Positions 1 through 7,406 of a DNA stretch of 60,111 nucleotides are shown here, one piece after another. How positions within the stretch are numbered: the first letter of the stretch is position 1; every line of letters begins with the position of its first letter. The notes beneath the pieces are model-generated. The model made no database searches. It was not told where the DNA came from and saw only the letters and a list, made by a program, of their open reading frames with translations. The translations under genes and the position numbers were made by a program. This DNA is from an uncultured Sterolibacterium sp. (GTDB taxonomy: Bacteria > Pseudomonadota > Gammaproteobacteria > Burkholderiales > Rhodocyclaceae): assembly GCA_903904605.1 (NCBI GenBank), contig CAIVDC010000090.1, positions 1 to 60,111 of the forward strand, written 5' to 3'.

Positions 1-48
1 ACGTTATTACAGATTCTTTCGGTCTCGCTTTTCGAGAAAGCCGAGCTT

Positions 49-243
49 TCATGCGCCTTGCAGCTCGATGCCGTCATCGCAGAAACACCCTTCTGCGCTA
101 ACCAACTGAGTTTGTTCGATTCTTAACCGGACACTACTGATTCGCAAGATAGCCTCGTTCCCGCACAAAACACGAACGACATGATGGCCTTCCTCAATAA
201 CGGTACACACAAGCTCGCCACGGTCAGCCGTGGCAACTGTCAT
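49..243 (-). CDS. possible small protein, unrecognised
   Basis: This is an open frame of about 64 codons starting at the ATG whose complement lies at 241-243; a longer frame reaches 303. The reading is balanced in composition, with an acidic and hydrophobic middle and a pair of cysteines near the C-terminus (CFCDDG). No Shine-Dalgarno sequence is evident and I recognise no family. It could be a small phage- or island-type gene, since the Lar-like gene nearby is on the same strand, or it could be chance. Confidence 0.25.
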   Translation of the reverse strand: MTVATADRGELVCTVIEEGHHVVRVLCGNEAILRISSVRLRIEQTQLVSAEGCFCDDGIELQGA

Positions 244-435
244 GAAAGCTCGGCGTTTGTGGCGGCATTTCTTCAGGCGGACAAGAACCTGGAAGCATCC
301 CACGTTGTATGCGGGTTGTTCTATCTTGACCGGCTGATTGGGGATTTGTAGGAAGCTGATTATGAATTGAAGCGAGCAGGGGTCAGCTTTTCATAGGTCA
401 GTGGGAATGAAGGTCGGCGGAATCCTCCGGTGAAT

Positions 436-612
436 TTACGGGCGCGATGTCGGTATCAGCCACGCCTTGATCGCCGAGGGCTCCTTAAACGTTGTCGGAC
501 CGCTTGCCTCGCAGTTCTCGCAAACCACGCTCCACCGACCTACATCATTTTGCATTGTCCTGAACTTATGTGATCCACAGAATGGGCATCTCGCTTTAAT
601 ATTCACGACCAT
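436..612 (-). CDS. Lar-like zinc-ribbon small protein (restriction alleviation type)
   Basis: A 58-residue protein with the plan of the Lar restriction-alleviation family: a CPFCGS knuckle at residues 9-14, a second knuckle CENC at 31-34, then an acidic/small stretch (EASGP) and a C-terminal AIKAW helix start. Lar-type proteins are short prophage or plasmid proteins that modulate type I restriction; the zinc-ribbon fold is inferred from the two CxxC pairs. The start is supported by GAGGAA about eight bases upstream (complement of 621-626). It overlaps a possible tiny upstream frame by 17 bases, as is common in phage gene strings. Family assignment is from motif pattern only; a generic zinc-ribbon protein is the alternative. 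Confidence 0.6.
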   Translation of the reverse strand: MVVNIKARCPFCGSHKFRTMQNDVGRWSVVCENCEASGPTTFKEPSAIKAWLIPTSRP

Positions 613-706
613 TTTCGCAATTCCTCAATATCCCTTCAGACATTGCATGGTAGCCATACGCCAACTCAATCGTCTGTTCGATGACGCACAGATTGTCCGG
701 TCTCAA
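596..706 (-). CDS. possible 36-residue ORF overlapping the Lar-like gene
   Basis: A short frame with a TTG start preceded by GGAG five bases upstream. It reads MRPDNLCVIEQTIELAYG at its start and stops inside codons 4-6 of the Lar-like gene. The sequence looks protein-like, with an amphipathic helix rich in Glu, Ile and Leu, and the overlap would allow translational coupling. There is no family match I can name, so treat it as a candidate only. Confidence 0.22.
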   Translation of the reverse strand: MRPDNLCVIEQTIELAYGYHAMSEGILRNCENGREY

Positions 707-1370
707 GATACTCCGAGGTCGGGTATGGGCACGCAAGCGACGGTCCTCTCTTCGGATTCATCGCCGGAAAGCAGTCAGTGAAATTCCGATGCCTGAAAGC
801 AGCCGGTCGTCACCGAGTGCTCCGTGCCACATCGGGTTTAGCAGAACCAGCGCCGAGCAGTTGTGCAACATCACCAGTCAGCTGATCGGCCTCTGTGCCA
901 TGTCCGGCATGAGGGCCGATCTTCAAATTCCCATAGCGCCGTAAGCCTACTCAACCCGCCTCGAAACATTCCGCGGTTTCCTCCTTCGAGGTTTATTCAA
1001 CGTCTGCGCGCCGATGCTCCAGCGTTATCAACCGGCCAACGGGGGTGTGGGGAGACATCGAACAAACCTTAACCACACCGGTCTCTGGCGACCCCGGGAA
1101 GCTGACTCTCAACGGCCTATCTGCCTATTGATTTGGCGCACGTTGGTTCCATTAGCTGCGGCTACCTTGACGCCATCCTGCAAATAGGGGCGTTGCGATG
1201 GCAATCGCAAGAGAGGACATTGGCCGGCCGAAGCCATCCCTAGTTGTCCCAACCTCTTCCTTGCAAATGGGCCCGTTGTCACAGAAACGGATCCCGGCTT
1301 GCTGTCCGGAGTCGTTGGGGGATAGGCCCGTGCGACCTTGGGCAATCATTTCGGGCAACACAACGGACGC
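707..1370. other. no identifiable gene
   Basis: About 660 bases in which all open frames are short and change strand and frame often, with no recognisable domain. One minus-strand ATG (complement near 971-973) has a strong AAGGAGG upstream but encodes only about 32 residues. The stretch may be decayed mobile-element DNA. Confidence 0.5.
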
Positions 1371-1832
1371 TTAGTAATGCAAGCTCATCGTCAGATCGAT
1401 ATTCTGTCCGTCGTATGGGAAGCTGGCGGCAGAGAACGAAGGCGCGCCCACCACGGCTTTGGCGTCGTTTGAAAACCCGAACCCTTCCGTCGGGATTCCC
1501 AGCCAATTGGTATCGAGCTTGCCGTTCATATTCTCATCATGAATGACAGCCATCGCATATGTTCCAGGCGGGATGTCTTCAAAGTCGCAACGCGCTTTGT
1601 CTTTCCGTATCTTTATGACCATAACATTTGTGGCAAAGTGCAGGTAGTCAGTAGGGAACCCATCCGGAGATTCAAACAGCGCGCACGCTACCATCCCAGT
1701 GCTGTTTCTTATGTTCAGAATCTTCACGTGAATTCCTGGGCATGGTGATTGGGCAAGACTGAGGGCTGGAAAAGCCGCCACTATCAGGACTGCAATCAAT
1801 GCTGCACGTTGAACTCCCATGGGGGCGCCCAT
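1371..1832 (-). CDS. DUF2141 exported protein
   Basis: A small exported protein of the DUF2141 family. The start chosen (ATG at 1832, with AGGGG about twelve bases upstream) gives a short basic n-region followed by a hydrophobic signal segment (RAALIAVLIVAAFPALSLAQ). A start at 1820 gives the same signal peptide and one at 1892 adds an unlikely long tail. The mature part shows the family's landmarks in order: an initial strand ending in NSTGMVACALF, the PPGTYAMAVIHDENMNGKLD core and the LGIPTEGFGFSND segment. The family is a predicted beta-sandwich of periplasmic or outer-membrane location with no assigned activity. It stands alone in a gene-poor stretch. Confidence 0.85.
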   Translation of the reverse strand: MGAPMGVQRAALIAVLIVAAFPALSLAQSPCPGIHVKILNIRNSTGMVACALFESPDGFPTDYLHFATNVMVIKIRKDKARCDFEDIPPGTYAMAVIHDENMNGKLDTNWLGIPTEGFGFSNDAKAVVGAPSFSAASFPYDGQNIDLTMSLHY

Positions 1833-2213
1833 CTGCGGACTGCGACCCCTGGCGGAGGCTAACGATGACTTACGAATGCTTGACTCGTTCATGAACGTAC
1901 GCACCGTTTCTCCCCCTGTAGCCTCAGTGCATCTCTGTAGACCCCAGGGCGACTCAGCCGGAGTACATGCCAAAAGTGATTAAATGGCTAACTCCATGCG
2001 CATATGGATTGATAATACTCGCAACCAGTGTGAATCTTAACAACATTGTTTCGCAAGTAGTCTGGCGGGGCTACCGACCATGTCCGTTCGAAAATGCATA
2101 ACCGGGCATTGTTTTAACGAGATAAAATGAGTTGTTCGCGCCATGACAAAACCTTATCTTGGAACGGTCAAGGCAATCTATACTGGCAATTGTACGGCAT
2201 GGGATAATGACTC
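1833..2213. other. intergenic region between divergent genes
   Basis: About 380 bases, AT-richer than the surroundings, between DUF2141 (leftward) and the Crp/Fnr regulator (rightward). It presumably carries both promoters. A TATACT hexamer near 2180 is a candidate -10 for the regulator, but no well-spaced -35 is apparent and I see no gene. Confidence 0.4.
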
Positions 2214-2999
2214 ATGGTTGCCCAACATGACCCCCGCCAGAACCACATTCTCGCGGCCCTTCCGAAGATAGACTACGAGCGCCTGTTCCCGCATCTGGAA
2301 CTGATCCAGATGCCGCTCGGTCAGGTGATTGGTGAGTCGGGCACTCCGATGCGCCACGCTTACTTCCCCACGACCGCCATCGTATCGCGTCTATATGTCC
2401 TGGAGAATGGCTCAGCGGACGAAATTGCCATCATCGGCAATGAGGGGGTCGTTGGTGTCTCCCTGTTCATGGGCGGCAAGACCTCGCCCACCCGGGCTGT
2501 CGTACAGAGTGCGGGTTACGCCTATCGCTTGGCGCGGAAACAGCTGCAGCAGGAATTCAATCTCTCTGGTGTATTACAGCATGTGTTGCTGCTGTACACG
2601 CAGGCGGTGCTGGTGCAAGTGGCGCAGACGGCAGTCTGCAATCGGCATCATTCATTGGATCAGCAACTTTGCCGGTGTTTGCTGCTGAGGCTCGACCGCT
2701 CGTCGTCGAACGAATTGACGATGACGCAGGACCATATCGCCCTGCTGCTCGGTGTGCGCCGCGAGGGCGTCACGGAGGCCGCCGGCAGCTTACAGAGGGC
2801 AGGCTTGATCGAGTACAGACGCGGTCACATCACGGTGCTTGACCGGGCGAAGTTGGAGGCACGGGTCTGCGAGTGTTACGGGGTGGTCAAAAAGGAGTTC
2901 GATCGCCTGCTGCCTAACGCAATCGATCTGAAATCAATTGCCAATCGAATGGACCTCGATTCGCGGCCACACGGAGCCACCCACGTAGCCGTCAGCTAG
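2214..2999 (+). CDS. Crp/Fnr-family transcriptional regulator
   Basis: A 261-residue regulator. The N-terminal half is a cyclic-nucleotide-binding-type beta-roll (roughly residues 15-120) without the Fnr cysteine cluster and without a clear cAMP phosphate-binding cassette, so the effector is unknown. The C-terminal half holds a winged helix: MTQDHIALLLGVRREGVTEA is the helix-turn-helix and GLIEYRRGHITVLDRAKLE the wing. A 30-residue C-terminal extension follows. Related proteins of this kind (with a YFPTTAIVS strand) are common in beta- and alphaproteobacteria and are usually uncharacterised stress regulators. No cognate operator could be picked out. Confidence 0.88.
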   Translation: MVAQHDPRQNHILAALPKIDYERLFPHLELIQMPLGQVIGESGTPMRHAYFPTTAIVSRLYVLENGSADEIAIIGNEGVVGVSLFMGGKTSPTRAVVQSAGYAYRLARKQLQQEFNLSGVLQHVLLLYTQAVLVQVAQTAVCNRHHSLDQQLCRCLLLRLDRSSSNELTMTQDHIALLLGVRREGVTEAAGSLQRAGLIEYRRGHITVLDRAKLEARVCECYGVVKKEFDRLLPNAIDLKSIANRMDLDSRPHGATHVAVS

Positions 3000-3004
3000 C
3001 CTAA

Positions 3005-3142
3005 GTGGCTGCTGTCCAGAACAAGTTTCAGTGGTTGGTTCTGGCCGGCAACGCCCTCTCCCCAAAGGCCGCTTCAGGGAAGCCGAAAAAGATCGGTGGC
3101 TCCTTTTACGGAGTCGAGTTCGGCAACGTCAGCGGCTCGTGA
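3005..3142 (+). CDS. possible 45-residue ORF or coding relic
   Basis: An open frame beginning with GTG directly after an in-frame TAA and reading NKFQWLVLAGNALSPKAAS and then a Gly/Lys-rich tail. It looks protein-like but has no Shine-Dalgarno sequence and no family I recognise. Its position just left of the tRNA-Pro fragment fits a remnant carried on an integrated element. Confidence 0.2.
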   Translation: MAAVQNKFQWLVLAGNALSPKAASGKPKKIGGSFYGVEFGNVSGS

Positions 3143-3213
3143 CCTCCCCGAGCTGCAGGTGAGGACAGAAGCCCAAAAATGGCCGGGAAGCCCCGGAAAC
3201 AGGGACGGTAAGG

Positions 3214-3241
3214 GAGTGTTCGAATCACTCCGTCCCGACCA
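3214..3241 (+). other. tRNA-Pro 3'-end fragment (attachment-site-like)
   Basis: The sequence has a perfect five-pair T stem (GAGTG/CACTC) around a TTCGAAT loop, then a seven-base acceptor strand CGTCCCG, discriminator A and CCA. No 5' acceptor (CGGGACG), D arm or anticodon arm lies upstream, so this is not a complete tRNA. A G72-A73 end, implying a C1-G72 pair, is characteristic of bacterial tRNA-Pro. Such 3' fragments typically mark the far border of an element that integrated into a tRNA gene; with this orientation the element would lie to the left. Confidence 0.7.
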
Positions 3242-3249
3242 GTAATACC

Positions 3250-3287
3250 AAGGGTTTCCGAGTTTCTGCCGGAAACCCTTTTTGCTT
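3250..3287 (+). terminator. intrinsic terminator after tRNA fragment
   Basis: An 11-base inverted repeat (AAGGGTTTCCG/CGGAAACCCTT) with a nine-base loop is followed by TTTGCTTTTTT. It sits nine bases after the tRNA CCA end and is probably the native terminator of the original tRNA-Pro gene. Confidence 0.85.
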
Positions 3288-3400
3288 TTTTGGAAATTGT
3301 TTGGCCGCTGGTTGCCGTATGGTAGCAGTAGAAGTGGATTGGTTCCCTGCCAGAGCCTGGGAGGCGGGAGTCCGCAATATTCAGAGCGCAATCCGGGCGT

Positions 3401-3429
3401 TTGACATCCGCCTTTCCTTTTGGCATAGT
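3401..3429 (+). promoter_or_regulatory. sigma-70 promoter of the SAM-II leader
   Basis: TTGACA at 3401-3406 and CATAGT at 3424-3429 are separated by exactly 17 bases. Transcription should start near 3436, a few bases before the first aptamer, so the whole tandem leader would be transcribed from here. Confidence 0.75.
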
Positions 3430-3440
3430 GTTGGCGTAGT

Positions 3441-3497
3441 AAGCGCCGATTTAAGATACAACTTGCGGGCGCGTTATAAATGCAGCTAAAGCGGATG
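3441..3497 (+). promoter_or_regulatory. SAM-II-type riboswitch aptamer, copy 1
   Basis: The three invariant blocks of the SAM-II class appear in order: GATTTAA (3448-3454), ATAAATG (3476-3482) and GCTAAAG (3485-3491). P1 is GCGCC (3443-3447) pairing with GGCGC (3468-3472). The pseudoknot forms between CTTGC in the loop and the GCTAAAG block, with the UA bulge expected for the class. An intrinsic terminator begins six bases downstream, so S-adenosylmethionine binding probably controls transcription through it. Confidence 0.85.
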
Positions 3498-3502
3498 TCA
3501 CC

Positions 3503-3539
3503 AGACCCGTTCTAGCGCGCAAGCCGGAACGGGTCTTTT
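3503..3539 (+). terminator. terminator of SAM-II copy 1
   Basis: A perfect ten-base inverted repeat (AGACCCGTTC at 3503-3512, GAACGGGTCT at 3527-3536) is followed by TTTTG. It lies directly behind the first aptamer and is the likely transcriptional expression platform. Confidence 0.82.
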
Positions 3540-3562
3540 GCTTTGGGGTGCCCGTGGGCACC

Positions 3563-3616
3563 GTCGCCGATTTAACGCACAACTTGCGGGGCGACTCATA
3601 AATGCCGCTAAAGCGT
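3563..3616 (+). promoter_or_regulatory. SAM-II-type riboswitch aptamer, copy 2
   Basis: This copy has the same block order as copy 1: GATTTAA (3569-3575), ATAAATG (3598-3604) and GCTAAAG (3607-3613). P1 is GTCGCC (3563-3568) with GGCGAC (3590-3595); it differs from copy 1 in sequence but keeps the pairing, which is compensatory evidence for the fold. The pseudoknot CTT-GCGG with CCGC-TA-AAG is longer than in copy 1. It is followed by a hairpin over the ribosome-binding site rather than a terminator, suggesting translational control. Confidence 0.85.
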
Positions 3617-3622
3617 CACCTG

Positions 3623-3668
3623 CTCCTCGCCCCGCGAGCCGGTCACGCCGGACCACAGGGGCAAGGAG
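3623..3668 (+). promoter_or_regulatory. Shine-Dalgarno-sequestering hairpin
   Basis: CTCCTCGCCCC (3623-3633) pairs with GGGGCAAGGAG (3658-3668) with a single mismatch, burying the AAGGAG ribosome-binding site of the reading frame that starts at 3676. It is placed as the expression platform of the second aptamer; how ligand binding switches it is inferred. Confidence 0.7.
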
Positions 3669-3675
3669 AAACCAG

Positions 3676-3873
3676 ATGGTACCCACCGAGATTTTCGCGA
3701 CCAAGGTCACGGGCCACATTCATCGCGACATGGCGGGGCTTTTCACACCCAGTGCCACCGCGCTTCGGCAAACCGCCCGACGGACAACGATTGATCTCGA
3801 CCTCGAGAGAGGGCAATCCATTCGACGCGTGCTCGCACGTATGCAGTCGAATTGGCGCAGGCTGACACCCTGA
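3676..3873 (+). CDS. orphan 65-residue protein behind tandem SAM-II riboswitches
   Basis: The ATG is seven bases behind AAGGAG, the sequence masked by the leader hairpin, so this is the frame the leader is built to control. The product is small and basic, begins MVPTEIFATKVTGHIHRDMA and ends in an Arg-rich amphipathic helix (SIRRVLARMQSNWRRLTP). It has no signal peptide, membrane segment or domain that I recognise, and is not a known methionine-cycle enzyme. No methionine gene follows; the next gene is alanine dehydrogenase on the other strand. It may be an undescribed SAM-responsive protein, or what remains after a deletion removed the original target gene. Confidence 0.55.
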   Translation: MVPTEIFATKVTGHIHRDMAGLFTPSATALRQTARRTTIDLDLERGQSIRRVLARMQSNWRRLTP

Positions 3874-4154
3874 GCATTTGACGGGGAGAGATCTCCGCGA
3901 AGACTGGCTTGTCCTCTTGGCGGGATCCTGAGCAAGGCTTGCTCGTGTCCGCTAGCCGTCCGGCCGTCAGCACCTGGGAAGGACGATCGAGGTGGAGCAG
4001 ACCCAGGCCGGCGAGTGAGCACATCGGGCAGGCAATGCAAGAAGTCGAGGCAGCGGAGCCTGGCGGGTTCGATGAGGGACAGCAGTCGAAGAATTGCGTG
4101 AACGCGCCCCGGTGATTGGCGGCATCGCCCATGGCCTGCGCCAATCCGCCCGGC
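3874..4154. other. no identifiable gene
   Basis: About 280 bases between the orphan frame behind the SAM-II leader and the end of alanine dehydrogenase. Open frames exist on both strands but none shows a recognisable domain or ribosome-binding site. Confidence 0.45.
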
Positions 4155-5276
4155 TCAGCGCGATCCCAGGCTGGTCAGCGGCGCAACGAAGGCATAGGCG
4201 TGCGCGGCAGCCACCGGCTCGCAGGTGATCTCGCCACGGTGGACGTTGAGACCGGCGCGCAGATGCGCATCATCAAGCAAGGCTTTGCGATATCCCTTGT
4301 CGGCCAGACTGATGGCGAAGGGTAAGGTGGCATTGGTGAGCGCAAACGTCGAGGTGCGTGCCACAGAGCCCGGCATGTTGGCGACGCAGTAATGGACGAT
4401 GCCGTCTACGGCAAAGGTCGGCTGCGCATGCGTCGTCGGTCGGCTGGTCTCGAAGCAGCCGCCCTGGTCGATAGCCACATCCACCAACACCGAGCCAGGC
4501 CGCATTTGCGCCAGCTGCTCGCGCACCAGAAGCCTAGGCGTCGCGGCACCGGGCACCAGCACGGCGCCGACCACGAGGTCGGCCGCGAGCGCATATTCTT
4601 CTATGGCCGCGGCTGTCGAGAGGATGGTACGAATGCGGTTGCCGAACAGCGAATCGAGGTAGGCAAGCCTCGCCAAAGAACGGTCGAGCACGCTGACCTC
4701 GGCACCGAGGCCCACGGCCATCTGCGTCGCGTTGTAGCCGACGACGCCGCCGCCGAGAATCGCCACGTGGCCGGCCGGCACGCCCGGGACGCCGCCGAGC
4801 AGCACGCCGGCACCGCCGTGCGATTTCTCCAGGCATGTGGCGCCGGCCTGGATAGCCATGCGTCCCGCCACTTCGCTCATGGGCGCCAGCAGGGGCAGCC
4901 CGCCCCCCGGTGCAGTGACTGTTTCGTAGGCGATGGCGACACAGCCGGACGCGACAAGCGCCTCCGTTTGTTCCCGATCCGGGGCGAGGTGAAGGTAGGT
5001 GAACAATACCTGACCGGGGCGCAGCATGCGGCACTCGGTGGGCTGCGGCTCCTTGACTTTGACGAGCAGTTCGGCTCGCGCGAAAACTTCCGCAGCTTCA
5101 GCGACGATCTCGGCGCCGGACGCAGCGTATTGTCCGTCATGGAGCCCTACGCCCGAACCCAGGCCGGTCTGAACCAGCACGCGATGGCCGCGTTGCACGA
5201 ACTCTCTCACGCCGGCCGGCGTCATGCCAGCGCGATATTCGTTGTTCTTGATCTCTTTTGGCACGCCGATGAGCAT
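4155..5276 (-). CDS. ald: alanine dehydrogenase
   Basis: NAD-dependent L-alanine dehydrogenase, which interconverts L-alanine with pyruvate plus ammonia. The 373-residue length is normal for the family. The protein opens with the family signature [20 protein letters not shown], contains the N-terminal catalytic-domain segments [10 protein letters not shown] and FTYLHLA, and then the Rossmann motif [11 protein letters not shown] (around residue 172). The conserved [14 protein letters not shown] active-site/substrate segment and [16 protein letters not shown] are intact. GGAGGAGAA stands directly before the ATG. It is transcribed alone; the 280 bases behind its stop hold no convincing gene. The role is probably use of alanine as carbon or nitrogen source, or redox balancing. 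Confidence 0.95.
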   Translation of the reverse strand: MLIGVPKEIKNNEYRAGMTPAGVREFVQRGHRVLVQTGLGSGVGLHDGQYAASGAEIVAEAAEVFARAELLVKVKEPQPTECRMLRPGQVLFTYLHLAPDREQTEALVASGCVAIAYETVTAPGGGLPLLAPMSEVAGRMAIQAGATCLEKSHGGAGVLLGGVPGVPAGHVAILGGGVVGYNATQMAVGLGAEVSVLDRSLARLAYLDSLFGNRIRTILSTAAAIEEYALAADLVVGAVLVPGAATPRLLVREQLAQMRPGSVLVDVAIDQGGCFETSRPTTHAQPTFAVDGIVHYCVANMPGSVARTSTFALTNATLPFAISLADKGYRKALLDDAHLRAGLNVHRGEITCEPVAAAHAYAFVAPLTSLGSR

Positions 5277-5535
5277 TTCTCCTCCAACCCGCAGTTTGAC
5301 AGATGCCTAGCGTAGCAGTCAGCGCACCAGGCTGTCGATCATTTCGCTCGGACTTTCGCTTAGACCTGGTGCATCGGGAGAAACGAGCAACTGCCAGGCG
5401 GAGCCGAGATGCGGCACATGATCCGCAAGGGCCGGACGATCGTCGCGAAGGGAATGCAACTCGGGCACCCCAGGAAGCCTGCGATGCAGGAGAGGGATTT
5501 TAAGGGTTGGGCGGGTGAGCCAGCCTGCAAGCAGA

Positions 5536-5727
5536 TTACCCTGTTGCGTAATCCAACATCGGTTGTTCCGTCTCGATCTGATCTTGCCAACCAATGTGCC
5601 CACAGCTTGAGCAACTCGTGATGGTGACAGGCAGCAAGCCTTCACCGGTACGGTCGAAGGTGATGTACTTCAACGGCAGGCCGCACTTCCGGCATGGGCG
5701 ACCAGCCTCTTCGATGGATAAGTCCAA
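5536..5727 (-). CDS. small zinc-ribbon protein
   Basis: A 63-residue frame. The TTG at 5727 is taken as start because AAGGAG lies about nine bases upstream; a GTG at 5748 would overlap that Shine-Dalgarno sequence. The protein holds two knuckles, CRKC and CSSCGH, about 26 residues apart, the spacing of a rubredoxin-like zinc ribbon, with hydrophobic strands between them. No enzymatic domain is present. A second minus-strand frame (down to 5319) follows without a clear start and could be the rest of a decayed gene. Family is unknown; a nucleic-acid or protein-binding ribbon is the most one can say. Confidence 0.5.
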   Translation of the reverse strand: MDLSIEEAGRPCRKCGLPLKYITFDRTGEGLLPVTITSCSSCGHIGWQDQIETEQPMLDYATG

Positions 5728-5748
5728 GGCAATTTCTCCTTCCTGCAC

Positions 5749-6170
5749 GCTGACCGAAAAGCATATACCCGGACAGGGCAGGGCACAATTGGGCGATGGT
5801 CATATGAGGATAGCGATACCGGCTCGGCAATGCCGGGCAGGGGCCATGGCTTAAGCAGTTCAGCCCTCCATGTCCGCACTGCCGGAACGGATGCTGCGAT
5901 CAGGGACGGGACGTCCAACGAGAAGCCGCCGACCGACATAGGAATGCCAATTCCGGCTCGACGATCCGACGATAAGGGTGACCGTGGTCGATAGAGTGGG
6001 GTCCCTGTTCGGGCGAAGCGCCGGCGAGATGTGATCCAAAGGACAAGACAATCGGCTACACTTGCCCACAGTCGCATCGATGACCTGCGGCTTTCGCCTC
6101 CGGTCAAAATTCAGCGGATACATCAGCGCAAATTTCAAACGGCGCCATCGAATGGGGATAGGGAAAGCTC
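5749..6170. other. intergenic, no gene seen
   Basis: About 420 bases with only mutually overlapping antisense frames and no domain. It includes the promoter region of the MFS gene; AGGGAAAG just before 6171 is its ribosome-binding site. Confidence 0.45.
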
Positions 6171-7367
6171 ATGAGTGAGCAGATCGAGCGCATGAAGGTT
6201 CTGAGCGCCGGCATCTTTTCCTTGATCCTGGTGTTGGGCATCGCGCGATTCTCCTATACCCCGCTTTTGCCGCTGATGCAGCAACAGGCCGGCCTCGGTA
6301 TTGCCGAAGCGGCATGGCTGGCGGCCTTCAACTATGCGGGCTATTTGTCGGGTGCTCTGGTCGCCTCGCTCATCAGCGACCTCGTTCTGAAAGATCGCCT
6401 GTATCGCCTCGGGATGGTCGTCGCCGTTGTCAGCACAGCAGTCATGGGCATGACGAATGATTTCACGGTTTGGGCGATTTCGCGCTTCGTCGCCGGTTTG
6501 AGCAGCGCTTCCGGCATGCTCCTGGGTACGGGGCTCATCCTGAACTGGTTGATCCGGCACAACCACCGCAGCGAACTCGGTATCCATTTTTCCGGCATCG
6601 GACTGGGAATAGCCGGCTGTGCGGCGGCAGTGACACTAATGACCGGCACACTGGACTGGCGCCAGCAGTGGTTTGCATTCGCGGCGATCGGTTGCCTCCT
6701 TCTCATCCCGGCGCTTCGCTGGCTGCCCGCGCCTGACAGCAGTCAGGTGACCAAGAGCGGACAGCAGTTGCAGGACAATCCCCCCAGCGCGCTGTTCATG
6801 CGCGTTCTCATGGTCGCCTATTTCTGCGCCGGTATCGGTTATGTTGTCAGCATTACGTTCATCGTGGCCATCGTCGACCGTTTGCCGAATGTTTCAGGGC
6901 ATGGAACCACGGTGTTTCTGCTCATGGGTCTGGGAGCCGCGCCGGCATGCATCGTCTGGGACTTCATGGCCCGCCGCGTGGGAGAACTCAACGCCCTGAT
7001 CTTGGCGGCGCTCCTGCAGATCGGCGGCATTTTGCTGCCGGTATGGCCGGGTGGCCTGGTTTTCTCCCTGGTGGGCGCAGTCCTTTTTGGCGGAACCTTT
7101 ATCGGTATCGTGAGCCTCGTGCTGACCATGGCTGGTCGCTACTACCCGACCCGACCCGCGAAGATGATGGGCAAAATGACCCTGTCCTACGGCGTCGCCC
7201 AGATTATAGGCCCGGCCGTCACGGGTTGGCTGGCCGTCAGGCTGGGCAGCTACGACACCGGGCTCTATATGGCGGCCGGCGCGATGGCCCTCGGCACCGT
7301 GTTCTTGATCGTGCTGCGGGATGTGGACAAGCGCGATGGAGTTCCCATAGCGTGTGGGACCATATAG
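6171..7367 (+). CDS. YbfB/YjiJ-family MFS transporter
   Basis: A 398-residue integral membrane protein with about twelve hydrophobic segments and the two-bundle layout of the major facilitator superfamily. The N-terminal segment GIARFSYTPLLPLMQQQAGL is typical of the YbfB/YjiJ subfamily, whose substrates are unknown. The short loop between helices 2 and 3 (LISDLVLKDRLYRLG) takes the place of the MFS motif A. The DUF1847 gene follows 39 bases later on the same strand, suggesting co-transcription. Substrate cannot be told from sequence. Confidence 0.88.
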   Translation: MSEQIERMKVLSAGIFSLILVLGIARFSYTPLLPLMQQQAGLGIAEAAWLAAFNYAGYLSGALVASLISDLVLKDRLYRLGMVVAVVSTAVMGMTNDFTVWAISRFVAGLSSASGMLLGTGLILNWLIRHNHRSELGIHFSGIGLGIAGCAAAVTLMTGTLDWRQQWFAFAAIGCLLLIPALRWLPAPDSSQVTKSGQQLQDNPPSALFMRVLMVAYFCAGIGYVVSITFIVAIVDRLPNVSGHGTTVFLLMGLGAAPACIVWDFMARRVGELNALILAALLQIGGILLPVWPGGLVFSLVGAVLFGGTFIGIVSLVLTMAGRYYPTRPAKMMGKMTLSYGVAQIIGPAVTGWLAVRLGSYDTGLYMAAGAMALGTVFLIVLRDVDKRDGVPIACGTI

Positions 7368-7406
7368 GTCGAAAGAGGGTCGAGAAGAAACATTGGAGAT
7401 TTCGCT

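Noticed and set aside
3074..3426. Two long minus-strand frames across the tRNA fragment
   Set aside because: They are read antisense through the tRNA-Pro T arm (giving GRDGVIRTL-type sequence) and its terminator; this is a familiar annotation artefact.
3402..3500. TGACATCCGC (3402-3411) and GCGGATGTCA (3491-3500) as an RNA stem
   Set aside because: The left arm overlaps the -35 element and would not be transcribed from the predicted start, so the perfect 10-base complement is probably chance or a trace of recombination.
3743..4144. 133-codon minus-strand frame behind alanine dehydrogenase
   Set aside because: It is antisense to the 65-codon orphan frame, lacks a domain and has an odd Ser/Cys/Pro-rich composition.
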